This document shows, in pieces, positions 1 to 9,405 of a stretch of 64,000 nucleotides of DNA. The translations under genes were made by a program, and so were the position numbers. This DNA comes from Actinoplanes flavus (lineage in GTDB: Bacteria; Actinomycetota; Actinomycetes; Mycobacteriales; Micromonosporaceae), in the NCBI RefSeq assembly GCF_017592555.1, contig NZ_JAGFNS010000006.1:282038-346037 (forward strand), in the 5' to 3' direction. Each line of letters opens with the position of its first letter. Position 1 is the first letter of the stretch. The notes below the pieces were generated by a model. That model searched no databases and was not told the origin of the DNA. It saw only the letters and a program-made list of their open reading frames with translations.

Positions 1-243
1 GCCGGCCGCGTTGAGTGCGTAGTACTTCCGGTGCGGGCCCTCGTCACTGGGCACCACATAGCTGTTGAGCAGGCCGTTGTTGAACAGCCGGCGCAGGGTG
101 CCGTAGACCGAGGCGTCACCGACGTCTTCCAGCCCGGCCGCGCGCAGGCGGCGCAGGATGTCATAGCCGTAACCGTCCTCGTCGCGCAGGACGGCGAGGA
201 CGGCGAGGTCTAGCACGCCCTTGAGCAGCTGGGTCGGATCCAC
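1..243 (-). CDS. PadR family transcriptional regulator (3' end outside window)
   Basis: The N-terminal winged-helix part of a PadR-type repressor; the C-terminus lies beyond the window edge. The translated start DPTQLLKGVLDLAVLAVL, then GYGYDILRRL and DASVYGTLRRL, are typical of the PadR N-terminal domain, which binds DNA and usually controls efflux or detoxification genes. I chose the GTG at 243 because a promoter-like TTGACG (280-275) and TAGTGT (256-251) would place the transcript start on that codon, giving a leaderless mRNA. An ATG at 264 is in frame but lies between the two promoter boxes. The family is clear; the regulated target is not visible here. Confidence 0.85.
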   Translation of the reverse strand, partial: MDPTQLLKGVLDLAVLAVLRDEDGYGYDILRRLRAAGLEDVGDASVYGTLRRLFNNGLLNSYVVPSDEGPHRKYYALNAAG

Positions 244-250
244 GCGGAGC

Positions 251-280
251 ACACTACTGCGCATTCCGAAGTACCGTCAA
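251..280 (-). promoter_or_regulatory. Putative leaderless promoter of the padR gene
   Basis: On the minus strand a TTGACG -35 box (280-275) and a TAGTGT -10 box (256-251) are separated by 18 bp. The GTG start at 243 is 7 nt downstream of the -10 box, as expected for leaderless transcripts common in actinobacteria. Inferred from sequence only. Confidence 0.5.
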
Positions 281-313
281 CAGCGCACTACCCTCCAGGG
301 GCGGTGCGGGAGA

Positions 314-1303
314 TCAGACGGCCAGGCCGAAGGCGATGCCGTCGAGGATGTCGTGCTCCGAGGCGATCACGAAGTCGTGGCCGGACCGCTCGATGATCAG
401 CTTCATGATCAGGGCCCCGGCACCGATCACGTCGGCCCGGCCGGGGTGCATCACGGGCAGCGCGCGACGCTCGGCGACGGTCATGGCCAGCAGCTCGGCG
501 GTCACCCGGGCCACGGCCGGAGCCTCGACCCGGCTGTGGTGGATGCGCGCGGAGTCGTACCCCTCCAGGTCGTGAGCGAGAGCCGCGACGGTGGTGACCG
601 TCCCGGCGAGACCGACCAGCGTCCTGGCCTCCCGGCCGGACACGGCGGCCAGCGCCGTGTCGACGGCCTCGATGATGTCCGCCTCGGCGGCGGCCAGCTC
701 GGCCGCGGTGGGCGGATCGGAGTGCAGGTGCCGCTCGGTCATCCGGACGCAGCCGATGTCCATCGAGATGGCGCGCTCGACACCGGTCGTGCCGGTGACG
801 AACTCGGTGGAGCCGCCGCCCAGGTCGAAGACCAGGTAGGGGCCGTCCGCGCCGAGGCCGCGGACGGCGCCGTCGAAGGAGAGCTGCGCCTCCTGCTCGC
901 CGGTGATCACCTCCGGGTCGACGCCGAGCACGCCGCGCACCATGTCCCGGAAGTCCTGCGCGTTGGACGCGTCCCGGCTGGCCGAGGTGGCGCACATCCG
1001 CACCCGGGTGACGCCCAGTTCGGCGATCTCGGCCGCGTAGCCGAGCAGCGCCTGCCGGGTGCGTTCGATCGCGGCCGGAGCGAGCATCCCAGTACGGTCG
1101 ACGCCCTCCCCCAGCCGCACGATCTCCATCCGCCGGGAGACGTCGGTCAGCTTGTCCCCGTCGACGTCGGCGATCAGCAGACGGATCGCGTTGGTGCCGC
1201 AGTCGATCGCGGCCACCCGAACGCTCGCGCCGCCACCTCCGCTTCGCTCCGGCGTCGCCACGAGTTCACCCGACCTCGATGATTCGCTCGCCGGCTCGCT
1301 CAT
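314..1303 (-). CDS. ppx: Ppx/GppA family exopolyphosphatase
   Basis: Exopolyphosphatase / guanosine pentaphosphate phosphatase of 329 residues, which releases phosphate from polyphosphate or converts pppGpp to ppGpp. The sugar-kinase/HSP70/actin fold is shown by the phosphate-1 motif IDCGTNAIRLL near the N-terminus and DLGGGSTEFV in the middle. The ATG at 1303 overlaps the TGA of argA (ATGA), so the two are translationally coupled. A GTG about 27 codons in (VRVAAIDCG) is an alternative start, because the first residues are low-complexity. It is the last gene of the eno-ftsB-DUF501-argA-ppx unit, an arrangement conserved in actinobacteria. Choice between polyP and pppGpp as main substrate cannot be made from sequence. 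Confidence 0.92.
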   Translation of the reverse strand: MSEPASESSRSGELVATPERSGGGGASVRVAAIDCGTNAIRLLIADVDGDKLTDVSRRMEIVRLGEGVDRTGMLAPAAIERTRQALLGYAAEIAELGVTRVRMCATSASRDASNAQDFRDMVRGVLGVDPEVITGEQEAQLSFDGAVRGLGADGPYLVFDLGGGSTEFVTGTTGVERAISMDIGCVRMTERHLHSDPPTAAELAAAEADIIEAVDTALAAVSGREARTLVGLAGTVTTVAALAHDLEGYDSARIHHSRVEAPAVARVTAELLAMTVAERRALPVMHPGRADVIGAGALIMKLIIERSGHDFVIASEHDILDGIAFGLAV

Positions 1304-1794
1304 AGGTGCAGCAGCATTCTCGTGTTCCCCAGGGTGTTGGGTTTGACCCGTTCCAGGTCGAGGAATTCCGCCACGCCCTCGTCGTAGGAGCGCAGCAACT
1401 GCTCGTAGACCCCGTGCGGCACGGCGGCCCCGTCGATCTCGGTGAACCCGAACGACCCGAAGAACCGGGTCTCGAACGTGAGGCAGAAGACCCGGCGTAC
1501 GCCGAGCTCGCGCGCCTGGTCGAGCAGAGCCGACACGATCCGGTGGCCGATCTTGCGGCCGCGGCGGGCCGGGTCGACCGCGACCGTACGGATCTCCGCG
1601 AGGTCCTCCCACATCACGTGCAGGGCGCCGCAGCCGATGACCCGGTCCTGCTCGTCGGCCGCCACCCAGAACTCCTGCACCTGCTCGTACAGGGTGACGG
1701 TGGCCTTGCTGAGCAGGCGCCGATCGGTCGTATAGGTGTCGACGAGCGCCCGGATCGCCTTGATGTCCCCGGTCCGGGCGCGCCGGACGATCAC
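1300..1794 (-). CDS. argA: GNAT amino-acid N-acetyltransferase (ArgA-like N-acetylglutamate synthase)
   Basis: Short single-domain GNAT acetyltransferase (164 aa) that closely resembles mycobacterial Rv2747, the N-acetylglutamate synthase of arginine biosynthesis that lacks a kinase-like domain. The acetyl-CoA-binding motif A is VAVDPARRGRKIGHRIV. The C-terminal block YDEGVAEFLDLERVKPNTLG is a family hallmark. The GTG start overlaps the TGA of the preceding DUF501 gene and the stop overlaps the ATG of ppx, so it is tightly coupled within the operon. The enzyme would transfer acetyl from acetyl-CoA to glutamate in the cytoplasm. The family assignment is strong; the exact substrate is inferred from similarity. 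Confidence 0.85.
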   Translation of the reverse strand: MIVRRARTGDIKAIRALVDTYTTDRRLLSKATVTLYEQVQEFWVAADEQDRVIGCGALHVMWEDLAEIRTVAVDPARRGRKIGHRIVSALLDQARELGVRRVFCLTFETRFFGSFGFTEIDGAAVPHGVYEQLLRSYDEGVAEFLDLERVKPNTLGNTRMLLHL

Positions 1795-2294
1795 TCGTCG
1801 ACCGCCGGGCGCACGCAGGGGCCGCCGGCCCAGTACGGCTCGATCGCGTCCCGCACCTCGTCGCCGAACGGGTTGACGCCGCGGCCCGCGGCCAGCGCGT
1901 GCCCGAGATGGACGTGCAGGCACTTGACCCGGTCCGGCATGCCGCCCGCCGAGACGTGGCTGATCTCCGGGACGTCCTCGATGGCGGTCCGCCGGTCCAG
2001 ATAGTCCTGGTGCGCGGCCGCGTACCGTTTGGCCAGTTCCGGATCGGTGCTGAGACGCTCCTGCATGTCGCGCATCACACCGGCCGACTCCAGGCGGCTG
2101 CATGCGGCCGTGGCGTGCGGGCAGGTCAGGTAGAAGAGGGTGGGGAACGGTGTGCCGTCGTCGAGGCGCGGCGAGGTCTCCACCACGTCGGGGTTGCCGC
2201 ACGGGCAACGGTGCGCGACCGCCCGCGTGCCACGGGGACGACGGCCTAGCTGGGCCGCCACGATGTCGAGGTCGGCGGTTGTGGGTTCTTCCAT
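1791..2294 (-). CDS. DUF501 domain-containing protein
   Basis: A 167-residue protein of the DUF501 family, known from a conserved actinobacterial position between ftsB/divIC and ppx (Rv1025 in M. tuberculosis). Family features are the cysteine/histidine-containing segment HRCPCGNPDVVETSPRLDDG and FPTLFYLTCPHA, followed by VKCLHVHLGHALAAGRGVNP near the C-terminus. The Cys and His pairs could bind a metal, but this is inference. No function is established for the family. It starts 10 nt after the ftsB stop and overlaps argA by 4 nt. Confidence 0.9.
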   Translation of the reverse strand: MEEPTTADLDIVAAQLGRRPRGTRAVAHRCPCGNPDVVETSPRLDDGTPFPTLFYLTCPHATAACSRLESAGVMRDMQERLSTDPELAKRYAAAHQDYLDRRTAIEDVPEISHVSAGGMPDRVKCLHVHLGHALAAGRGVNPFGDEVRDAIEPYWAGGPCVRPAVDE

Positions 2295-2304
2295 CAGTCC
2301 GAAA

Positions 2305-2850
2305 TCAGTCCTGGGGCTCTGCGTTGGCGGCTTGGACACTGCTCCACAGCGTGTCGTACCAGCGGTCGGGGGCGGCCGCCGGGGTCTGCTCGGCGGCGGT
2401 GCGGGCGGCGCGGTCCTTGTCGTCGACGACGAGCAGGGGCGTCTCACCCGGGCGCACGTAGAAGATCCGTTCCCGGGCCTGAATGCGCAGGTACTCCGGG
2501 TCGTTCCACTTCTCCAGGGTCTTCGCCGTCTCGGCGATCTCGGCCCGCTGCACGGCCTGCGCCCGCTCCATCTCGGCGATCTCGGCCTCTTGCTTCAAAT
2601 ACACCCGGACGGGGTACGTGTAGGCCAGCGCCAGCGCCACGACCAGCGCGATCAGGACGGTGGCCCGGCCGGTCAGCGCGCGCGGACGTGGTGCCTCGGT
2701 GCGCTTCGCGGCTGCGCCGCCGGACCCCGAGGGGGTACGCCGAGCGGCCGGCACCCGGATCGGGCCGGTGTTCCTGGTGCGGGGCGGGGTGGGGCGGCCA
2801 CCGGCTCGCCGGGCCGGGCCCTGGCCGCTCGGTGTGCGGCGTTCCGCCAT
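2305..2850 (-). CDS. ftsB: FtsB/DivIC-like septum formation initiator protein
   Basis: Bitopic cell-division protein of 181 aa. The first 58 residues are a disordered, Arg/Pro-rich cytoplasmic tail. A single transmembrane segment (about 60-80, ATVLIALVVALALAYTY) follows, then a coiled coil (about 84-115, QEAEIAEMERAQ...) and the conserved segment YLRIQARERIFYVRPGE. In the family this protein joins FtsL and FtsQ in the divisome and activates septal peptidoglycan synthesis. Position directly after eno is conserved in actinobacteria. FtsL is not in the window; naming as FtsB versus DivIC is a matter of convention. Confidence 0.88.
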   Translation of the reverse strand: MAERRTPSGQGPARRAGGRPTPPRTRNTGPIRVPAARRTPSGSGGAAAKRTEAPRPRALTGRATVLIALVVALALAYTYPVRVYLKQEAEIAEMERAQAVQRAEIAETAKTLEKWNDPEYLRIQARERIFYVRPGETPLLVVDDKDRAARTAAEQTPAAAPDRWYDTLWSSVQAANAEPQD

Positions 2851-2882
2851 CTCGCCCTCCCCCGCTGACCGTCACGTGTTCG

Positions 2883-2925
2883 TGGCACCCACCCCGGAAA
2901 TCTATGTCTCCGAGGGCGGGTGCCA
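2883..2925 (-). terminator. Hairpin between eno and ftsB
   Basis: Inverted repeat TGGCACCC (2883-2890) / GGGTGCCA (2918-2925), extended inward by CCC/GGG and CGGA/TCCG pairs with one mismatch and one bulge, around a 10-nt loop. There is no T-tract, so it may act as a partial terminator or processing site that sets eno above the division genes. Confidence 0.5.
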
Positions 2926-2952
2926 CAAACCCGATGATCCGACGCCGGAGGG

Positions 2953-4251
<1,299 letters not shown>

Positions 4252-4409
4252 CTAACGTTTGTACGAATACACAGTTTCGGTCCGCGACCCTGCGGGCCGA
4301 CCACACCGGAGAGCGTATCGAGTCGGGCAATGTCTTGTTCGCGGGGCCGGTCAACTCGTCGCCCGCTATGCCTCAAACCCGGGGCCGAGCTGCCGAATCC
4401 TTGGGCACT

Positions 4410-5084
4410 ATGACCAGTAGCCTGTTTCCCGCCGACGGGTCACACGTCGAGATGGACCTCGGGGGCCGGACCCTCCCGGAAGTCCGGGTGGTCCGGGTCA
4501 CCGACGCCACCGTGACCCTGTCCCTCGCCCGCGCCGACGTCCCGCTGACGACCGGCTCCCCGGTGACCGTCCGCTGGCCGGCGGGTCCCCGTGGCCGGTT
4601 CGTCCAGCACGGGACCGTGGTGCGGCTCGACGAGAACCGGATCGACGTCACCCTGCCCGGCGAACCGGAGATCGAACAGCTGCGGCACTACGTACGCGGC
4701 GGCGGAGGCGAGAGCATCGTGCTGGCACGCGCCGACGAACCGCAGGTCACCGGCCGGGTGCACGACATCAGCGAGCGGTCGGTGCGGGCCCACTTCAGCG
4801 ACGTGGACCTGCGGCCGGGCGACCATATGGTGCTCCGTGTGCAGCTGGGCCACGAGGTGGTCCAGTTCCCGGCCACCGCGCTGCGGGTGAGCTCGCTGCG
4901 GCAGCAGGTCCCGGTGCGCGGCCCGGTCATGGTCGAGATGGTGGCGATCTTCGACCGGAACGAGCAGCAGGCCAAGATCATTCGCCGGTACGTCTTCCGG
5001 CTCCAGGCCATGGCCCGCCGCGAGGCCGCGGCCGCCGAGGCGATGGCGGACGACGTGATGGCCGAGGCCGTCAGCCTCCGATGA
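4410..5084 (+). CDS. PilZ domain protein (probable c-di-GMP receptor)
   Basis: A 224-residue protein with an N-terminal beta-rich YcgR-like half (1-90) and a C-terminal PilZ domain. The c-di-GMP-binding arginine motif RHYVR sits at residues 92-96. The second motif is DISERS (119-124), where the usual final Gly of DxSxxG is Ser, so binding should be checked. The C-terminal tail is alanine/arginine-rich helix. Such proteins relay c-di-GMP level to motility, exopolysaccharide or secretion machinery. The gene is divergent from eno and stands alone. The ATG at 4410 has no clear Shine-Dalgarno; an in-frame upstream ATG (4368) is possible. Confidence 0.85.
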   Translation: MTSSLFPADGSHVEMDLGGRTLPEVRVVRVTDATVTLSLARADVPLTTGSPVTVRWPAGPRGRFVQHGTVVRLDENRIDVTLPGEPEIEQLRHYVRGGGGESIVLARADEPQVTGRVHDISERSVRAHFSDVDLRPGDHMVLRVQLGHEVVQFPATALRVSSLRQQVPVRGPVMVEMVAIFDRNEQQAKIIRRYVFRLQAMARREAAAAEAMADDVMAEAVSLR

Positions 5085-5228
5085 TTACCGGATATCGGAC
5101 GGGAAATACCGATTCTCAATAGGGGTCTTCCGGCCCGTGAATTGTCCGTCCATTGGCCCTCTATTCATCGACGGTCGCCACGGGATACTCGATTGCGCGG
5201 GGTGGCACGGGTACGTAAGGGTGGTCAC

Positions 5229-5924
5229 GTGCCCGCCACCCCGCGCCGCATCCGCGCCGGCTCCGCGCTCGCCGGTCCCCTGCTCCTCCTCGGCCTTCTC
5301 GGCGCCTCCGGCTGCACCGGGATCGAACCGTCCGGCGCCGCCGGTGCCGCCGGAACCGACCTGGTCAGCGAGGTCGCCGACCGGCTGGCCGACGCGGGCG
5401 GCCAGAGCTGGACGGCCACCTACCGGCTGGCCGGCGGCGCGACCGGCCGGATCACCCGATCGCAGCGGCCGGCCCGGGTCGCCTACGCGTTTCCGTCCGG
5501 CAATCTGATCCGGACTCCGGACGCCCTCACCCATTGCGTCACCACCGGCGCGGAGACCGTGTGCACCGCCACCGACCCGCACGGCGCCCCCGACGAACTG
5601 CCGGCCACCGCCGGTCTGGTCACCCCGGACACGGTTCTCGCGCTGTTGAACGCGGCGGCGATCGACCCGGACCTGGCGGTCCAGACGCGGGAGACCACGA
5701 TCGCCGAGCGGACCGCCTCCTGTCTGCGCCTGGGTGGCGTCGATCATGTGCCGGCTCCCGACTTCGACGTCTGTGTGACGGTCGAGGGCGCCATCGCCGG
5801 TTTCACCGGGACGGTCGCCGGCACCCCGGTCGAGATGGTGCTGACCGACTACCAGGCCCGGGCCGCCGACCACGACTTCGCCATGCCGCCGGGCGCCCGG
5901 TTCGTCGACCGCCGGACCGACTGA
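5229..5924 (+). CDS. Predicted secreted lipoprotein, unknown function
   Basis: A 231-residue lipoprotein. The signal has basic residues (RRIR), a hydrophobic core PLLLLGLLG and a lipobox ASGC with lipidated Cys29. The mature part (SEVADRLADAGGQSWTATYRL..., two later Cys-containing strands) resembles the beta-rich substrate-binding fold of actinobacterial LppX/LprG-like or LolA-type lipoproteins, but I do not recognise a named family. GTG at 5229 was chosen because AAGGG lies at a good distance upstream and the signal peptide then begins properly. It converges on the DUF885 gene. Confidence 0.75.
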   Translation: MPATPRRIRAGSALAGPLLLLGLLGASGCTGIEPSGAAGAAGTDLVSEVADRLADAGGQSWTATYRLAGGATGRITRSQRPARVAYAFPSGNLIRTPDALTHCVTTGAETVCTATDPHGAPDELPATAGLVTPDTVLALLNAAAIDPDLAVQTRETTIAERTASCLRLGGVDHVPAPDFDVCVTVEGAIAGFTGTVAGTPVEMVLTDYQARAADHDFAMPPGARFVDRRTD

Positions 5925-5936
5925 CCACCGGAAAGC

Positions 5937-7553
5937 TCAGACACCGAGCAGCGCGCGCAGGTGGCGGGGCGGTGGGGAGCCGTGCGCCAGCATGGCGTCG
6001 TGCCACGCCTTCGGGGTGGCGCCGAACGGCCGGGCCGCCGCGATCGCCGCGACCTCGGTGTAGCCGACGAAGTAGGTGGACAGCTGCGTCGAGGTGAGCA
6101 GCGCCCGCCGCCACTTGCCGGCCGCCTCGCCCTCCTCCTGGAAGCCGCGCCCGGTCATCAGCTCCATGGCCTCGGACTCGGGCAGCCCCTCGCAGTGCGT
6201 GAGCTGGTCGACGATCGCGTTGAGGCTCATCCGCAACTGCATCTTGAGCTGCTGCAACCGGACCGGCAGGCCACCGAAGCCGAGGCCGGTCATCAACTCC
6301 TCCGCATAGACCGCCCAGCCCTCGACGAACGGGCCGGACCAGCCGAGCGAGCGCACCCGGGTGGCCGCCCGGAACCGCCGTGAGTGGGCGATCTGCAGGA
6401 AGTGGCCGGGCATCGCCTCATGGACGGTGAGGTTGCGCAGCATCTCGTCGTTGTACTCCCGGTAGAAGCTGGCGATCCGCTCAGCGGGCCAGTCGGCCGG
6501 GGCCGGGGCGATGCAGTAGAAGGTGGGGACGTCGGCCGTCTCCAGTGGACCGGGCGGGTCGCAATAGGCCACCGCGACACCCCGGGCGAACTCCGGCATC
6601 TCCTCGATGACGCACGGATCGTCCACCAGCGACACGATGTCGTGCGCCCGGACGAACTCGGTCGCCTCCCCCATCGTCACCTTGGCCAGCCCGACGATGG
6701 TGGTGTTGTCCGGGTGCCGCTCGGCGATCGAGCCGAGCGCCCGCCGGACCGTCTCGTCGGTGGCCGGGCCACCGGCCAGCTCGGCGGAGGCCTCCCGCAG
6801 CGCCTCGCCGACCCGGTCCAGATTCTCCCGGGCGCGGGCGAGCACCTCGGCGGCCGACAGCTCGGTGTCGAGAGTGTGCCAGAGCCGGGCCTCCCACAGG
6901 CGCCGGCCGAGCCGTGGGTCGCGGCCGGGATCGCCGCCCTCCAGCCGGGCACGCAGCCAGCCGTCGAACTCGCCGAGAGCGGCCAGCGCGGCCTCGGCCA
7001 CCGGCTCCACGGTCGAGCGCAGGCCCGGCTCCCGGGCCAGCAGGGCGGGGATCTCGGCACGGATCAGCCCGGCCGTGCCGGCGAACTGGCCGACCGCGGT
7101 CTCGGCGTGGACGCGGGGCACGTCACGCAGCACGGCACGAGCCGTGGCCAGGGCGTCGGGAATCGCGCCGAGCCGGCCGGCCAGGCTGGTCAGACGCTCG
7201 CCGAGCGGCGCGAACGGGCGGGCGATCAGCCCGTGCAGCAGCGGCCCGGGATTGTGCTCCAACGGATTCCACTCGTGCTCGCGGATCTCGGTGAGCTCGA
7301 ACAGCGCCCGCTCCACCTGGGCGGTCAGGATCGCGTGGTCGACCTGGTCCTCCGGATCGAGACCGTCGGGATCGACGCCGCTGAGCGCGTCACCGGCGTC
7401 ACGCAGCATGGCGACCCGGCCGGACACGGCGGCGTCGGAGTGGTCGGGCAGGCGGTCGTCGAAACGGTGGTCGCCCGCGTAGGACGCGGTGGCGGGATCG
7501 CTCTCCAGCAGGGCGTCGACGATCCGCTCGGCGAGCGGTACGAACTCCGGCAT
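5937..7553 (-). CDS. DUF885 family protein, probable metallopeptidase
   Basis: A 538-residue DUF885 protein. The zinc-binding signature HEAMPGH is at residues 378-384, and further conserved blocks include FVEGWAVYAEELM, where the Glu would be the third zinc ligand, and QLKMQLRMSLNAIVD. Structures of the family have an all-helical, neurolysin-like metallopeptidase fold. No signal peptide is evident, so it is probably cytoplasmic. The ATG at 7553 precedes MPEFVPLAERIV, the usual start. It lies 10 nt after the mazG stop and may be co-transcribed with the mfd-SurA-mazG group. Peptide substrate is unknown. Confidence 0.88.
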   Translation of the reverse strand: MPEFVPLAERIVDALLESDPATASYAGDHRFDDRLPDHSDAAVSGRVAMLRDAGDALSGVDPDGLDPEDQVDHAILTAQVERALFELTEIREHEWNPLEHNPGPLLHGLIARPFAPLGERLTSLAGRLGAIPDALATARAVLRDVPRVHAETAVGQFAGTAGLIRAEIPALLAREPGLRSTVEPVAEAALAALGEFDGWLRARLEGGDPGRDPRLGRRLWEARLWHTLDTELSAAEVLARARENLDRVGEALREASAELAGGPATDETVRRALGSIAERHPDNTTIVGLAKVTMGEATEFVRAHDIVSLVDDPCVIEEMPEFARGVAVAYCDPPGPLETADVPTFYCIAPAPADWPAERIASFYREYNDEMLRNLTVHEAMPGHFLQIAHSRRFRAATRVRSLGWSGPFVEGWAVYAEELMTGLGFGGLPVRLQQLKMQLRMSLNAIVDQLTHCEGLPESEAMELMTGRGFQEEGEAAGKWRRALLTSTQLSTYFVGYTEVAAIAAARPFGATPKAWHDAMLAHGSPPPRHLRALLGV

Positions 7554-7563
7554 GCCGTGAAAC

Positions 7564-8523
7564 CTACTCGGAGGGACCGACATTTTCCGCCGCACGCACC
7601 GCCTCTGCGAAAGTCAGCGTGGCGGCCCGCAGTTCGGCCTCGGCGTCCAGGCCCGCGGCCCGGGCCTCGGCGACCACCCGCAGCAGCAGACCACCGAGGT
7701 CCTCGCCGGCCGGCAGCGGCACCTCGAGACCGGCCCGTTCGGCCCGGTGCAGGATCTTCGCGGCCAGGGCGAGCGCCGGCTGGCTCATGGCGATCCCGTC
7801 CAGCACCGAGTCCCGCGTCTTCTCCTCGCGCTTGATCCGCTCCCAGTTGGCGGTGATCTCCTCGATGTCCTCGATCCGCTCACCGGCGAAGACGTGCGGA
7901 TTGCGCCGGATCATCTTCTCCACCAGGCCGCCGGCCACGTCGTCGATGCTCCACCGGTCGCTCTCGTCGCGCTCCTCGGCGAGCCGGGCGTGCAGCACCA
8001 CCTGGAGAAGCACGTCGCCGAGCTCCTCACGGGCCGCGTCCGGGTCGTCGCCGACGATCGCGTCGTACGCCTCGTACGCCTCCTCCAGCAGGTAGGGGGC
8101 GAGCGTCTGGTGGGTCTGCGCCCGTTTCCACGGGTCGCCGCCGGGTGACACCAGCCGGTCCATCACGGCGACGGCGTCCAGCAGCCGGGCGCCGGGCGGG
8201 TCCCACGAGCCGTACATCAGCTCCAGCTCGGCGAGGCCCGGCTCGCGGGCCAGGCGCAGCCCGAGCTGCCGGGCGAAGTCCTGGTCGCCGTGCGGCCCGG
8301 CGAGCCAGACGGCGGCCGGCTGCCCGGCGATCGCGTCGAGCAGCCCCTGCGCGTCGGTCGGAAGGACTGTGACCGGCACACCGGTCACCCGCAGGGCCGC
8401 GGCCTGGTCACTGTCCGCGGCGGCGAAGACGGGGTACGCCCGGACGGCGTCCCACGCCTCCGCGGTCAGCAGCCCGGCCGGCAGCCGGGGTGAGGTGACC
8501 AGCAGGATGATCCGGGTGCTCAA
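7564..8523 (-). CDS. mazG: Nucleoside triphosphate pyrophosphohydrolase MazG
   Basis: MazG of 319 residues. The N-terminal ~110 residues resemble the tetrapyrrole-methylase-like domain remnant found in actinobacterial MazG. The catalytic MazG domain follows, with the EExxE...ExxD metal-binding set LLEEAYEAYDAI...REELGDVLLQVV and the block MIRRNPHVFAGERIED. It hydrolyses NTPs and dNTPs to NMPs and PPi, cleansing oxidised or non-canonical nucleotides. Its TTG start overlaps the TGA of the SurA-like gene (TTGA), a sign of coupling. The mfd / lipoprotein / mazG order is conserved in actinobacteria. Confidence 0.92.
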   Translation of the reverse strand: MSTRIILLVTSPRLPAGLLTAEAWDAVRAYPVFAAADSDQAAALRVTGVPVTVLPTDAQGLLDAIAGQPAAVWLAGPHGDQDFARQLGLRLAREPGLAELELMYGSWDPPGARLLDAVAVMDRLVSPGGDPWKRAQTHQTLAPYLLEEAYEAYDAIVGDDPDAAREELGDVLLQVVLHARLAEERDESDRWSIDDVAGGLVEKMIRRNPHVFAGERIEDIEEITANWERIKREEKTRDSVLDGIAMSQPALALAAKILHRAERAGLEVPLPAGEDLGGLLLRVVAEARAAGLDAEAELRAATLTFAEAVRAAENVGPSE

Positions 8524-9350
8524 GGGAGGTCGGCCACCGGTACGGACTGCTGCTCGACGCCCAGGTCGGTGCCGAGAAGCTGGAGCGGATAGTTCTCACC
8601 CTGGATCTCCAGCACGCTCACGTCGAGCGGCTGGTAGCGCGGGTTGACCTTGACGTTCAGCTCGTCGGCGACGGCATCGACCTGCTCACGGACCTTCGCG
8701 GCGGCGGCCACCACCTTCCGGTTCTGCTCGGACTGGAGGGACAGCCAGGTGGTGAAGTCCTGACCGGGCTCGACGCCGCCACTGGCGGCCAGGCTGTTGT
8801 AGACCTGGCGCATGTCCGCGTCAGTCGGCGGGGTCTCCGACAGGAACGACTGGATGAGGAGGCTCTGCATGTACAGGTTGTCGATGTAGAGCTTGGTGTA
8901 CGCCGCGTCGGCGGGCAGCTTGCGCTGGGCGGCCTCCTCCGCGTACGGCACCTGGGCGGGCAGCGTGACCGAGCGCTCGGCGGCGACCTGTTCGTACAGC
9001 TCCCGGGCGACCAGCTGGTCCACGACGTCGCCCCGGTCGATCGGCACCTGCGCCGGCGACGGGGTGACCGCCGGCGCGGGGTCCACGTCCTGCCCGGCGC
9101 TACGGCGCGCCTCCTCGTTCATGCGCTGCGCCTGGTTGGCCTCCTCGGCCTCGGCCTGGGCCTCGGCTTCGGCCTGGGCGACGAAGTCGGGGTACGACTC
9201 GTCCCAGATCCGCTGGACCTCCCGCTCGGACACCTGGCCGGCGTCGCCGAGATAGGCGGCCACGCTCGATTCCGAGTCGCAGGCGGAGAGGCCGCCCACG
9301 GCCAGGGACGCGGCGACAACGGTGGAGGCGAGTCGGCGAGCACGCAGCAT
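8520..9350 (-). CDS. SurA N-terminal domain-like lipoprotein
   Basis: A 276-residue lipoprotein with a signal sequence (LASTVVAASLAVGG) and lipobox LSAC, Cys24. The mature region has a Glu/Ala-rich helical stretch (AQAEAEAQAEAEEANQ) and then a SurA N-terminal-like helical domain (VDQLVARELYEQVAAERSVT...). No parvulin PPIase domain follows. In the family such proteins are periplasmic or cell-surface chaperones. The gene lies between mfd and mazG, as in other actinomycetes. ATG at 9350 fits the signal peptide; the preceding GAGAGAG is a plausible ribosome site. Confidence 0.85.
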   Translation of the reverse strand: MLRARRLASTVVAASLAVGGLSACDSESSVAAYLGDAGQVSEREVQRIWDESYPDFVAQAEAEAQAEAEEANQAQRMNEEARRSAGQDVDPAPAVTPSPAQVPIDRGDVVDQLVARELYEQVAAERSVTLPAQVPYAEEAAQRKLPADAAYTKLYIDNLYMQSLLIQSFLSETPPTDADMRQVYNSLAASGGVEPGQDFTTWLSLQSEQNRKVVAAAAKVREQVDAVADELNVKVNPRYQPLDVSVLEIQGENYPLQLLGTDLGVEQQSVPVADLP

Positions 9351-9405
9351 GGTCAACACTCTCTCACGCCGATTGTGATCTTCATCGCCCCGCCCCGCAT
9401 CGATT

